Positions 1 to 6,201 of a stretch of 14,434 nt of DNA are shown one piece after another. Position numbers and translations under genes: made by a program. Below the pieces are notes generated by a model, which saw only the letters and a program-made list of their open reading frames with translations, was not told the origin of the DNA and ran no database searches. Source of the DNA: Streptosporangiaceae bacterium (GTDB taxonomy: Bacteria > Actinomycetota > Actinomycetes > Streptosporangiales > Streptosporangiaceae); NCBI GenBank assembly GCA_030039095.1, contig JASHQP010000524.1, forward strand, positions 1-14,434, given 5' to 3'. How positions within the stretch are numbered: position 1 is the first letter of the stretch; each line of letters starts with the position of its first letter.

Positions 1-33
1 GCCGCGCCAGGGCTCGGCTTCGTGCTCGACTGA
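1..33 (+). CDS. possible C-terminal tail of an upstream gene (partial)
   Basis: From base 1 the first frame reads ten codons (AAPGLGFVLD) and ends in TGA at 31-33. A weak hairpin follows immediately. This would fit the 3' end of a plus-strand gene that lies mostly outside the window, but ten residues cannot identify a family, so the call rests only on the open frame, the stop position and the hairpin behind it. Confidence 0.3.
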   Translation, partial: AAPGLGFVLD

Positions 34-35
34 CA

Positions 36-60
36 ACGGGCCGCAAGAGTTCGGGCCTGT
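36..60 (+). terminator. weak hairpin after the upstream reading frame
   Basis: ACGGGCC (36-42) can pair with GGCCTGT (54-60), 7 bp including one G-T wobble, around an 11-nt loop. It sits just after the TGA at 31-33 and before the epimerase promoter. There is no T-run, so termination activity is an inference. Confidence 0.3.
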
Positions 61-62
61 CA

Positions 63-68
63 TACACT
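63..68 (+). promoter_or_regulatory. putative leaderless -10 element of the epimerase gene
   Basis: TACACT fits the actinobacterial TANNNT -10 pattern and lies 8 nt before the ATG at 77. There is no Shine-Dalgarno-like purine stretch between them, so transcription would start at or next to the start codon. No convincing -35 hexamer is visible at the usual spacing. Confidence 0.45.
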
Positions 69-76
69 CCTGCACC

Positions 77-1015
77 ATGCGCGTACTCGTCACCGGCGGC
101 GCCGGTTTCATCGGCTCACACCTCACCGATGCGCTGCTGGCACGGGGCGACGAGGTGACGGTGGTCGACGACCTGTCCCGCGGCCGGCTCGCCCGCCTCG
201 ACGAGCAGGCCGCGCTGCACAAGCTCAGCATCACCGACGCGGGTGCGCTGGCCGCGCTGGTCCGCAGCGTCGGGCCCGAGCTGATCTGCCACCTGGCCGC
301 GCAGATCGACGTCCGCGTCTCGGTGGTGGCCCCGGCGGACGACGCGCAGACCAACGTGGTGGGCACGGTGAACGTGCTCGAGGCGGCGCGCGCCGTCGAC
401 GCGCGGGTGCTGCTCTGCTCGACCGGGGGAGCCCTGTACGGCAGGGACGCGCCGATCCCGTCGATGGAGGACGTGCTCCCGCTGCCCGAGTCGCCGTACG
501 GCATCGCCAAGTACTGCGCCGAGCAGTACGTCAGCCTGTACAACCGGCTGCACGAGTGCGGGCACACGATCCTGCGGCTGGCCAACGTGTACGGCCCCCG
601 GCAGGACCCGGCCGGCGAGTCCGGGGTGATCCCGATCTTCTGCGCCCGGGTGCTCGCCGGGGAGCGGCCGGTCATCTACGGCGACGGGACGCAGACCCGC
701 GACTACGTCTACATCGGCGACGTGGTCAGCGCCTTCCTCGCCGCTGCGGACCAGGGCCGGCCGGGGATCTGGAACTTCGGCACCGGGCTCGAGACCAGCG
801 TCATGGACCTGGCTCGCCTGATCGCGAATGCGGCCGGCCGGGAGGTCGACCCGGAGTTCGCTCCCGCGCGCCCCGGCGAGTTGCAGCGCAGCGCGCTGGC
901 GGTCGAGAGCGCCGAGCGTGACCTGGGCTGGACGCCCGCGGTTCCGCTCGCCGACGGCGTGCGCACGGTCTACCAGTGGATCGAGGCGGGCGCGCCCGAC
1001 CGGTCAGGTTACTGA
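77..1015 (+). CDS. NAD-dependent epimerase/dehydratase (UDP-glucose 4-epimerase-like)
   Basis: A 312-residue extended short-chain dehydrogenase/reductase of the sugar-nucleotide epimerase type. The N-terminal Rossmann motif [10 protein letters not shown] is at residues 6-15, the acidic residue closing beta-2 (D31/D32, NAD preference) follows VTVV, and the catalytic pair is Y141-x3-K145 with S115/T116 ahead of it. [10 protein letters not shown] and the C-terminal substrate-binding stretch (RPGELQRS, then DLGWTP) are typical of GalE/WbpP-like enzymes. Family knowledge says it should interconvert an NDP-hexose at C4 for cell-surface glycan or secondary-metabolite sugars; the exact substrate cannot be read from the sequence. 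The ATG at 77 starts directly at the Rossmann strand (MRVLVTGG). Only 23 nt separate its stop from rph, so co-transcription is possible, although rph also has its own promoter-like element. Confidence 0.88.
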   Translation: MRVLVTGGAGFIGSHLTDALLARGDEVTVVDDLSRGRLARLDEQAALHKLSITDAGALAALVRSVGPELICHLAAQIDVRVSVVAPADDAQTNVVGTVNVLEAARAVDARVLLCSTGGALYGRDAPIPSMEDVLPLPESPYGIAKYCAEQYVSLYNRLHECGHTILRLANVYGPRQDPAGESGVIPIFCARVLAGERPVIYGDGTQTRDYVYIGDVVSAFLAAADQGRPGIWNFGTGLETSVMDLARLIANAAGREVDPEFAPARPGELQRSALAVESAERDLGWTPAVPLADGVRTVYQWIEAGAPDRSGY

Positions 1016-1025
1016 TGCGTCCGGA

Positions 1026-1031
1026 TACCCT
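1026..1031 (+). promoter_or_regulatory. putative leaderless -10 element of rph
   Basis: TACCCT fits TANNNT and ends 7 nt before the ATG at 1039. The spacer GGTCGGC is only weakly Shine-Dalgarno-like. No clear -35 hexamer is seen. This is the same start-codon geometry found at 77, 5336, 8250 and 8268. Confidence 0.35.
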
Positions 1032-1038
1032 GGTCGGC

Positions 1039-1779
1039 ATGTCGCGACCAGACGGGCGCAGCCTCGATCAGCTGCGTGAGATAAAGATCACCAGGGGCTG
1101 GCTCGATCACGCCGAGGGATCCGTACTCGTCGAGTTCGGCTCCACCCGTGTGCTGTGCGCGGCCAGCGTCGCCGAGGAACTGCCGCGCTGGCGCCGGGGC
1201 AGCGGGCTCGGCTGGGTCACCGCCGAGTACGCGATGCTGCCGCGGGCGACCAACACGCGCGGCGAGCGCGAGTCGGTCAAGGGGCGGCTCGGCGGCCGCA
1301 CGATGGAGATCTCCCGCCTGGTGGGCAGGTCGCTGCGGGCCTGCATCGACGCCAAGGCGCTCGGCGACAACACGATCACGATCGACTGCGACGTGCTGCA
1401 GGCCGACGGTGGCACCCGCACAGCCGCGATCACCGGAGGCTACGTGGCGCTGGCCGACGCGATCTCCTGGCTGCGCCGTGAAGGGGGCAAGGGGGGTGGG
1501 CGGGGGACCAAGGGCGACCCGCTGGTGGCCTCCGTCGCCGCGGTCAGCGTCGGGATCGTGGCCGGCGAGCCCCGGCTGGACCTGTGCTACGAGGAGGACG
1601 TCGCCGCGGACACCGACATGAACGTGGTCTGCACCGGGGACGGCAGCTTCGTGGAGATCCAGGGGACCGCTGAGCGTGAGCCGTTCGGCCGTGGCCTGCT
1701 CGACGAGCTTCTCGGCCTCGCGGTCAGCGGTTGCGCTGAGCTGACCCGACTTCAGCACGAGGCGCTGTCCGCGACATGA
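1039..1779 (+). CDS. rph: ribonuclease PH
   Basis: RNase PH is a phosphorolytic 3'-to-5' exoribonuclease that trims the 3' ends of tRNA precursors. The 246 residues start with the family signature [12 protein letters not shown], which fixes the ATG at 1039; an upstream in-frame ATG at 976 would only add residues overlapping the epimerase. R87, the phosphate-binding GGTRTA motif at 124-129 and acidic residues D187 and D193 in [12 protein letters not shown] match the known active site. The region before the last catalytic stretch carries an unusual Gly/Lys/Arg-rich insertion (about 148-159, [12 protein letters not shown]) that shifts the catalytic Asp residues by roughly nine relative to E. coli numbering. 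Its DNA contains a G-quadruplex motif. The gene overlaps rdgB by ATGA, the usual actinobacterial rph-rdgB pairing. Confidence 0.97.
   Translation: MSRPDGRSLDQLREIKITRGWLDHAEGSVLVEFGSTRVLCAASVAEELPRWRRGSGLGWVTAEYAMLPRATNTRGERESVKGRLGGRTMEISRLVGRSLRACIDAKALGDNTITIDCDVLQADGGTRTAAITGGYVALADAISWLRREGGKGGGRGTKGDPLVASVAAVSVGIVAGEPRLDLCYEEDVAADTDMNVVCTGDGSFVEIQGTAEREPFGRGLLDELLGLAVSGCAELTRLQHEALSAT
1483..1506 (+). other. G-quadruplex-forming motif inside rph
   Basis: Four G-runs of lengths 5, 6, 3 and 5 lie on the coding strand with loops of 3, 1 and 1 nt, which satisfies the strict G3+N1-7 quadruplex rule. The motif encodes the Gly-rich insertion of RNase PH and would be present in the mRNA. Confidence 0.7.
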
Positions 1780-2414
1780 GCCCGGAACGCGACGCCGGCC
1801 GCGAGCCCGGCAGGCCCCGGCTGGTCCTGGCGACGGCGAACCAGCACAAGCTGGTCGAGCTGGCGCGGATCCTCGAGGCTGGCCGGGTCGAGGTGGAGCT
1901 TGCCGGTCTCGGCGAGTTCCCCGGCGCACCGGAGGTGGCCGAGACCGGGGCCACGTTCGACGAGAACGCGCTGCTGAAGGCCAGGGCGATCGCGGGGTTC
2001 ACCGGCCTGGCCGCGGTGGCCGACGACTCCGGGCTGTGCGTCGACGCATTGAACGGGATGCCGGGCGTGCTGTCGGCTCGGTGGGCCGGACGGCACGGCG
2101 ACGACGAGGCCAACCTGCGGCTGGTGCTCGCCCAGGTCTCCGACGTGCCCGACGAGCGCCGGGGCGCGCAGTTCGTCTGCTCGGCCGCCCTGGTCCTGCC
2201 GTCGGGCAAGGAGCACGTCAGCGAGGGCACCGTGGACGGCAGGCTGATCCGCGAGCCGCGGGGGAGCAACGGGTTCGGCTACGACCCGATCTTCGTCCCG
2301 GACGGGTCGGAACTGACCACGGCCGAGATGGACCCGGCGGCCAAGGACGCGATCAGCCACCGGGGCCGGGCGCTGCGGGCGCTCGCCCCGATCATCGCGG
2401 CTGTGCTGGACTAG
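1776..2414 (+). CDS. rdgB: XTP/dITP pyrophosphatase (HAM1 family, non-canonical purine NTPase)
   Basis: This enzyme hydrolyses dITP, ITP and XTP to the monophosphate plus pyrophosphate and keeps deaminated purines out of DNA and RNA. The 212-residue product shows the full HAM1 signature: TANQHK at 20-25 (nucleotide/phosphate binding), [17 protein letters not shown] at 81-97 with the catalytic acidic pair D83/D84, [10 protein letters not shown] at 164-173 and SHRGRAL at 194-200. The ATG at 1776 overlaps the rph stop in an ATGA arrangement, so translational coupling is likely. A short N-terminal extension (about 14 residues, rich in charged residues and Pro) precedes the first beta strand. The gene ends 24 nt before a strong inverted repeat. 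Function is well supported by motif conservation; RdgB is the usual name. Confidence 0.96.
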   Translation: MSPERDAGREPGRPRLVLATANQHKLVELARILEAGRVEVELAGLGEFPGAPEVAETGATFDENALLKARAIAGFTGLAAVADDSGLCVDALNGMPGVLSARWAGRHGDDEANLRLVLAQVSDVPDERRGAQFVCSAALVLPSGKEHVSEGTVDGRLIREPRGSNGFGYDPIFVPDGSELTTAEMDPAAKDAISHRGRALRALAPIIAAVLD

Positions 2415-2434
2415 AGAGTGTCTCGCAGATGCCA

Positions 2435-2490
2435 TAGTGTCGCCGGCCCGTAGCTGTCGCTCTAGCATCAGCAACGGGCCGGCGACCCTA
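2435..2490 (+). terminator. large perfect hairpin downstream of rdgB
   Basis: GTCGCCGGCCCGT (2439-2451) is perfectly complementary to ACGGGCCGGCGAC (2474-2486), giving a 13-bp GC-rich stem. It is extended outward past one mismatch by TAG/CTA (2435-2437 with 2488-2490) and inward past an A/A mismatch by GCTG/CAGC (2453-2456 with 2469-2472), leaving a 12-nt loop. It begins just after the rdgB stop. There is no U-tract, as is often seen for actinobacterial hairpin terminators; a structured 3' UTR is the alternative. Confidence 0.6.
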
Positions 2491-2897
2491 CTGCGCCCTG
2501 CCGGGCCGCGCGACAGGATGCCCGGAATGCCTGATATGCTGGTTTTTAATGAGCCGGCTTCGCGGATTCTGGTCAGCAAGCGAGTTTCGGCTCGATGCAG
2601 ACGCCCTTTTTGGTGCGCCCGCATTTACGCCGATGACGCCACAGGCCGGCCAGCGACCCCTCCGATGATCTGCGGGACACCAGCGTAAGAGGATGCCGTC
2701 AACCGGTTACCGCGGCTGCACGCACACCATCGCCAAGCCCCGCTCCGCGCACAACCGCCTGAGGATGTGTTCAGGTTGTATGGTGCGAACCGCGCATCCA
2801 GCGAGGTTGGCCGGTGCGCGTCCCGCGCCCGGTAACGTTGGTGCGACCGGTACGGCCTGCCGCGGCCGGGCCGCCGCCAGCTGAAGGAGCAGGAGTC
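2491..2897. other. gene-free stretch between the rdgB hairpin and bcp
   Basis: No convincing gene is seen on either strand. The part around 2535-2635 is visibly less GC-rich than the rest (several T-runs of five) and the frame open across it lacks the G/C third-position bias of neighbouring genes. A possible imperfect stem-loop at about 2748-2788 has CGCAC/GTGCG as outer and AAC/GTT plus CTGA/TCAG as inner pairs. No tRNA, RNase P or tmRNA hallmark was found. The last 15 nt hold the ribosome binding site of bcp. A bcp promoter must lie here, but no clear -35/-10 pair could be chosen. Confidence 0.5.
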
Positions 2898-3368
2898 ATG
2901 ACCGACGAACGGCTGGCGCCAGGTGACCCGGCGCCCGACTTCACCCTGCCGGACGCCGATGGCAACGAGGTGAGCCTCTCCAAGCTGCGCGGGCAGAAGG
3001 TGATCATCTACTTCTACCCGGCCGCGATGACGCCCGGCTGCACGAAGCAGGCCTGCGACTTCCGCGACAGCAGAAGCGATCTGTCCGGCGCCGGATACAC
3101 CGTGCTCGGCATTTCCCCCGACTCACCGGCGAAACTGGCGAAGTTCCGGGACAAGGAGAGTCTTACGTTCTCGCTGCTCTCGGACCCGGGCCGCGATGTG
3201 CTCGAGGCTTACGGCGCGTTCGGCCAGAAGATGATGTACGGGAAGAGCACGGTCGGCGTGATCAGGTCGACGTTCGTGATCGGCGAGGACGGCAAGGTCG
3301 AAAAGGCCTATTACGGAGTCAAGGCAACCGGCCACGTCGCCCGCCTCCGTAAGGAGCTGGGCGTCTGA
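2898..3368 (+). CDS. bcp: thioredoxin-dependent thiol peroxidase (Bcp/PrxQ-type peroxiredoxin)
   Basis: A 156-residue cytosolic peroxiredoxin that reduces hydrogen peroxide and organic hydroperoxides using thioredoxin or a similar reductant. The AhpC/TSA fold is seen from APDFTLPDADG (12-22) through YFYPAAMTPGCTKQACDFRD. C48 is the peroxidatic cysteine in the PxxxTxxC motif and C53, five residues later, is the resolving cysteine typical of atypical 2-Cys PrxQ/BCP proteins. The conserved RSTFVIGEDGKV segment near the C-terminus is present. The ATG at 2898 has a good Shine-Dalgarno sequence (AAGGAGCAGGA, about 6 nt upstream) and starts right at the mature family N-terminus, so the open frame extending upstream to 2814 is not used. 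It appears monocistronic, with the tRNA-Leu gene 67 nt downstream. Confidence 0.95.
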   Translation: MTDERLAPGDPAPDFTLPDADGNEVSLSKLRGQKVIIYFYPAAMTPGCTKQACDFRDSRSDLSGAGYTVLGISPDSPAKLAKFRDKESLTFSLLSDPGRDVLEAYGAFGQKMMYGKSTVGVIRSTFVIGEDGKVEKAYYGVKATGHVARLRKELGV

Positions 3369-3435
3369 GCGAACGCCTGGGCTGGCCACGAGTGCGCTGG
3401 CCCCGCCGGGAGCTATGCGGGATAGTTACGCTCGT

Positions 3436-3519
3436 GCGGGTGTGGCGGAATTGGAATACGCGGCAGGTTTAGGTCCTGTTGGTGGCAACACCGTGGGGGT
3501 TCGAGTCCCCCCACCCGCA
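3436..3519 (+). tRNA. tRNA-Leu (anticodon UAG)
   Basis: Class II tRNA of 84 nt. The acceptor stem GCGGGTG (3436-3442) pairs with CACCCGC (3512-3518), with A3519 as discriminator. The D-arm GGCGGAATTGGAATACGC is typical of leucine tRNAs. The anticodon stem GCAGG/CCTGT encloses the loop TTTAGGT, which gives anticodon TAG reading CUA (and possibly other CUN) codons. A long variable arm (TGGTGGCAACACC region) precedes the T-arm GGGGG-TTCGAGT-CCCCC. The 3' CCA is not encoded. Actinomycete genomes use CUA rarely. GATAGT at 3421-3426, 9 nt before the gene, may be its -10 element. Confidence 0.97.
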
Positions 3520-3546
3520 CTTTTGTGATGTCGCGCGTCATCGGCC

Positions 3547-3578
3547 ACACCCCGAACCAGCGCCAGGGTCCGGGGTGT
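3547..3578 (+). terminator. hairpin terminator after tRNA-Leu
   Basis: ACACCCCG (3547-3554) is perfectly complementary to CGGGGTGT (3571-3578). Past one mismatch, ACC/GGT extends the stem inward. It starts 27 nt after the tRNA, and a run of five T lies at 3594-3598, 15 nt beyond the stem. It most likely ends the tRNA transcript and separates it from the YCII gene. Confidence 0.55.
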
Positions 3579-3658
3579 CTGCTTGCGGGTGTCCTTTTTC
3601 GCGGCTCCCGTTCGTCGTTGCGATGCAACCGGCGAATCCGAAGTGAAGCGAGGCTGAG

Positions 3659-4414
3659 ATGAAGTACCTGGCGTTCATCGGCACCGAGGGCGCAATGCCC
3701 AAAGAGGCCGTGGCGGTCATGAACCGCGGCTTCCCCGCCTACCTCGAGGAGATGGATCGTCGCCAGCTGTGGCGGCTCGGCCGGGAACTCGACCTCCCGC
3801 ACACGGCCGCCGCGGTGCGGGTGCGCGACGGCGAGACCCTGGTCACCGACGGTCCGTTCCTGGAGACCAAGGAGCACGTGGCGGGCATCGACCTCTTCGA
3901 GGTCTCCGGCCTGGACGAGGCGATCGAGGTAGAAGCCATGAGCCCGGTGGCTCAGTTCCTTCCGTTCGAGATCCGGCCGTTCCGGGAGGGGCCACGGCTG
4001 GGGCCGGGGGTGGAAGCCTTCGGGGATCACGACGACTCGGCGGGCATTCCGTACCTGCTGATCGCGTGGGCGGGTGGCACGCCCGCGGTGCCGCTGGACG
4101 AGCCGGCGGTGCTGCGGGAAACCGAGGCCTGGCGGCAGGACGTCGACGCCCGCGGAGCCTACGTCCTCGGCGGTGCGCTGGGCGGCCCGGAGACCGGCAC
4201 GACGATCCGCTTCCGTGACGGGCAGATGCAGCTCATCGACGGGCCGTTCCTCGACATCGAGCAGTTCATCGACGGCGTCGACGTCGTCCGCTGCGCCGAC
4301 CGGGGCCAGGCGATCGCGCTCGCCGCCACGCATCCGTTCGCCCGGTACCACGCGATCGAGGTGCGCTCGTTCTACAGCGAAGCCGCGCATCAGGACCCCC
4401 AGCCCGCCGGGTAG
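3659..4414 (+). CDS. protein with two YCII-related (DGPF) domains
   Basis: A 251-residue protein made of two copies of the YCII/DGPF ferredoxin-like fold. Copy 1 (about 1-112) begins MKYLAFIG and contains VTDGPFLETKEHVAGIDLFEV; copy 2 (about 125-245) begins IPYLLIAWAG and contains LIDGPFLDIEQFIDGVDVV. The DGPFL motif thus occurs twice at equivalent places, indicating an internal duplication. YCII proteins resemble YciI and muconolactone isomerase and are often encoded beside ECF sigma factors in actinobacteria, but no sigma factor is present here and no reaction can be assigned. The ATG at 3659 has a purine-rich GAGG ribosome binding site about 7 nt upstream. It converges on the MarR-VOC gene with a 10-nt gap. 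The two may share a role in small-molecule stress, which is inference. Confidence 0.85.
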   Translation: MKYLAFIGTEGAMPKEAVAVMNRGFPAYLEEMDRRQLWRLGRELDLPHTAAAVRVRDGETLVTDGPFLETKEHVAGIDLFEVSGLDEAIEVEAMSPVAQFLPFEIRPFREGPRLGPGVEAFGDHDDSAGIPYLLIAWAGGTPAVPLDEPAVLRETEAWRQDVDARGAYVLGGALGGPETGTTIRFRDGQMQLIDGPFLDIEQFIDGVDVVRCADRGQAIALAATHPFARYHAIEVRSFYSEAAHQDPQPAG

Positions 4415-4424
4415 GCGACGCCGC

Positions 4425-5336
4425 TCAGCTCAGGAAGACGGCTGACTCCTTGATCGGGGAGCCGAAACGGATCACGTTGCCGTCCGGGTCGGTGTGCGAG
4501 CCCTCGAGCATCCCCCACGGGCGCGGCTCGGCGGGGTGGGTGTGGCCGGCGATCCCGGGTCTGTTCCACTCCTCGGAGAGCGCGGCGGCGTCGCGCACGC
4601 TGAGGTAGGCGGAGGCTGGCCGGTGCCGGGCGTGCCCGGCGTGCCCTGCGTGCCCTGCGTGCCCGGCGTGCCCTGCGTGCCCTGCGTGCCCTGCGTGCTC
4701 GGCGTGAACCTCCAGGTGCAGGCCGGCCCCGTCCCGGTTCGCGAAGCCGTAGTCGGCGCCTTCCTCGTAGGCGAACGTCCTGAAGCCGAGCGTCCCGTAG
4801 TGTGCCAGTGCCGCCCGCAGGTCGCTCACCGGGAAGATGGGATAGAAGCGGCGCAGCCGGCCGGCTGGCCTGGCCAGGCCTGCTCCGGTCGCGATGTCGG
4901 CCTGCTTGATCCCGGCCAGCGCGCTGAGCGCCGACCGCAGGGTTTCGACCTTTTCCGCTGAGACGGCAGCCTCGAGCCGGCGGTCGACCGCCTCGACCCC
5001 GCGCAGCACCGCGGCCACGACGTCCTCGCCGCGTTCCGTCAGCGACAGGCGGACCCGGCGGCGGTCGTCGGGATCAGGATCGCGCTCCAGATAGCCCCTG
5101 TTGACCAGAAGGTCGATTACCTGGCTCACGGCCTGCTTGGTGACCTCCAGCTCGGATGGCAGGTCCTGCCTCGGCCCGCCCGAGGTGTCGATCCCGGCGA
5201 GAATGAACGCGCCGTTCCTCGGCAGGTCGGTGATCCCGGCCGCGTGCAGCTGGGCCCGGATCGACTGCGCGTACGCGCCGCGGGCGGATCGCATCAGGGC
5301 GGGGGTGGAAAGCTCGCCCCAGTCGCCGTCGGTCAT
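4425..5336 (-). CDS. MarR-family regulator fused to a VOC (glyoxalase/bleomycin-resistance-like) domain, with (AGH)7 tract
   Basis: A 303-residue fusion. Residues about 10-145 form a MarR winged helix: the recognition-helix region is LEVTKQAVSQVIDLLVNRGYLERDPDPDDRRRVRLSLTERG in the family pattern, with the DxRRRVRLSLT wing at 91-100. Residues about 163-293 are a VOC domain (FYPIFPVSDLRAALAHYGTLGFRT, then AYLSVRDAAALSEEW and HTDPDGNVIRFGSP), a fold that binds antibiotics, metals or small electrophiles. Such fusions probably sense a ligand through the VOC part and control transcription directly. A run EVH-AEH-(AGH)7-ARH at 209-238 interrupts the VOC domain before its second beta-alpha unit and is encoded by a 9-bp tandem repeat. 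The ATG at 5336 is preceded by six C residues rather than a ribosome binding site, and by a well-placed promoter, suggesting leaderless expression. Autoregulation is likely. Confidence 0.88.
   Translation of the reverse strand: MTDGDWGELSTPALMRSARGAYAQSIRAQLHAAGITDLPRNGAFILAGIDTSGGPRQDLPSELEVTKQAVSQVIDLLVNRGYLERDPDPDDRRRVRLSLTERGEDVVAAVLRGVEAVDRRLEAAVSAEKVETLRSALSALAGIKQADIATGAGLARPAGRLRRFYPIFPVSDLRAALAHYGTLGFRTFAYEEGADYGFANRDGAGLHLEVHAEHAGHAGHAGHAGHAGHAGHAGHARHRPASAYLSVRDAAALSEEWNRPGIAGHTHPAEPRPWGMLEGSHTDPDGNVIRFGSPIKESAVFLS
4623..4703. repeat. 9-bp tandem repeat (minisatellite), nine units
   Basis: Nine consecutive 9-bp units. The seven inner ones are GTGCCCGGC or GTGCCCTGC on the plus strand (AGH on the coding strand) in the order G,T,T,G,T,T,T at the variable position. 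The outer units GTGCCGGGC and GTGCTCGGC encode ARH and AEH. The unit length is a multiple of three, so copy-number change would keep the reading frame of the MarR-VOC gene. The G,T,T order repeated once hints at a 27-bp duplication. Confidence 0.95.
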
Positions 5337-5342
5337 GGGGGG

Positions 5343-5371
5343 ACGCTATAGGCAAATTTCTTGTTAGTCAA
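5343..5371 (-). promoter_or_regulatory. leaderless promoter of the MarR-VOC gene with overlapping operator-like palindrome
   Basis: On the minus strand TTGACT (plus 5366-5371) is separated by 17 nt from TAGCGT (plus 5343-5348), and six C residues later comes the ATG at 5336. This is a near-ideal sigma-70-type promoter placing the transcript start at the start codon. The -35 lies in an imperfect palindrome AGTCAATTTACT (5366-5377, 10 of 12 positions symmetric). Two related copies, AATTTCTTGTTAGTC (5355-5369) and AATTTACTTGTTGGTC (5370-5385), lie in tandem. These are plausible MarR binding sites for autoregulation. Confidence 0.6.
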
Positions 5372-5419
5372 TTTACTTGTTGGTCTCGCCTTGTGGGTCT
5401 AGCTTGGCGCGGATGACTA

Positions 5420-5449
5420 CTGAACGTATCTGCTAGATACATATATGTT
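5420..5449 (+). promoter_or_regulatory. promoter with a perfect inverted-repeat operator in its spacer
   Basis: CTGAAC (5420-5425) and TATGTT (5444-5449) form a plausible -35/-10 pair with an 18-nt spacer. That spacer is nearly filled by the perfect inverted repeat GTATCT-GCT-AGATAC (5426-5440). A second perfect palindrome, ACATATATGT, lies at 5439-5448 over the -10. This geometry is typical of repressor-controlled promoters. It would drive the sensor-like frame that follows and implies its start is at 5460 or later, not at 5445. Confidence 0.45.
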
Positions 5450-6089
5450 ATCGGCGGGTATGCACAGCTGGATGCCGAATGACTTGCTGGCCAGATCGGT
5501 GCGCCGCGTCGCCCTGCTGAGCGCCGCAGCGGTTGCCGTGATCGCCGTCGCCGTCCTGATCGCGGTGTGGCGCTACGACGCCGCTGTATCGCAAGGGCAC
5601 GATGCCCAGGACGAAGCGGGCGACGCCGTGGCCGCGACGGCGCTCATTGGCGTCTTCTGGCACGAGCGGGAGGCAATGAACGAGTACCTGCTCGCGCCGT
5701 CACCCGCAGTCCTGGCCGGGATCAGGTCGCAGCAGCCGCTGTTCACCCGCGCCGCGGCTACTGTCACCCCCGAGACCGCATAGGAGCTCGCCGGCCTGCA
5801 GCTGGCGTCGAGACGGCAGGCGGCCCTGCAGTCGGCGTTCCGGCCACTCCAGGCCGCCGCGGACACGACAGCCGCGCGTGAGGCCGCGGCCCTGCGAGCG
5901 ATCAGCGCCTACGAGCCCGGCGTGCTGGCGCCGCTCACCCGGCTGAGCGTGCTCGAGGCTCAGAGCTCCAGCGCGGCGGCTGCGGCCTCCAACTCGGCTG
6001 GGGACGAGGCGCTCGCCGCGCTGGACGCGGGCAGGCCGGAGCAGGCAGCGGCCGCGCTTCGCCGGGCGCTGTTCGCCGACCCGGGGTAG
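5445..6089 (+). pseudogene. sensor-like membrane protein split by an in-frame amber codon
   Basis: One frame stays coding-like from 5445 to a TAG at 6087-6089 (214 codons) but is interrupted by TAG at 5781-5783 after 112 residues. Before the stop it encodes a short cytoplasmic start, one transmembrane helix (about 22-42, VALLSAAAVAVIAVAVLIAVW) and the beginning of an Ala-rich helical extracytoplasmic region (HEREAMNEYLLAPSP). After it about 101 further helix-rich codons continue with the same codon bias. This resembles the four-helix sensor domain of chemoreceptors or histidine kinases, yet there is no second TM, HAMP, kinase or output domain. The TAG could come from one C-to-T change in CAG (Gln). 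Start candidates are ATG 5445, 5460 and 5472; the promoter favours 5460 or 5472. It is probably a decayed gene; a short 112-residue protein or amber readthrough are alternatives. Confidence 0.6.
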
Positions 6090-6109
6090 CCACGGCGAGC
6101 TAAATCACG

Positions 6110-6128
6110 TAATGTAGTCACTACGTAG
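6110..6128. promoter_or_regulatory. palindromes upstream of the receiver-deacetylase gene
   Basis: The gap after the sensor-like frame holds the perfect palindromes GTAGT-C-ACTAC (6114-6124) and CTACGTAG (6121-6128), overlapping in an AT-richer patch that also contains TAATGT (6110-6115), a possible -10 element. They are candidate regulator-binding sites about 75-90 nt before the chosen ATG at 6202. Confidence 0.35.
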
Positions 6129-6201
6129 CGCATTGCGACAAAGCAACGGTCACTGCGTACAGGCACGGGGGCGCCAGGAAGTGCACGCCAGCGATCATGA
6201 C

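Noticed and set aside
2437..2688. 83-codon plus-strand open frame after rdgB
   Set aside because: It starts within the hairpin, lacks a ribosome binding site, and its third codon positions are not G/C-biased as in the neighbouring genes.
2814..2897. N-terminal extension of the peroxiredoxin
   Set aside because: The ATG at 2898 has a strong ribosome binding site and coincides with the family N-terminus; the extension is Pro/Arg-rich and unlike the family.
2491..2897. RNase P RNA, tmRNA or another tRNA in the gene-free stretch
   Set aside because: None of the conserved sequence landmarks of these RNAs, and no cloverleaf or T-arm consensus, was found.
3413..4390. Long minus-strand open frame covering the tRNA-Leu and the YCII gene
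   Set aside because: Its C-terminal part is the antisense translation of a tRNA gene (a well-known source of false proteins) and the rest is opposite a clear YCII gene.
4623..4703. CRISPR-like array
   Set aside because: Units are 9 bp with no spacers, so this is a tandem coding repeat.
4494..4961. Collagen-like GVPGVPCVP repeat protein on the plus strand
   Set aside because: It is the antisense reading of the 9-bp minisatellite; the MarR-VOC frame on the minus strand has family motifs on both sides of the repeat.
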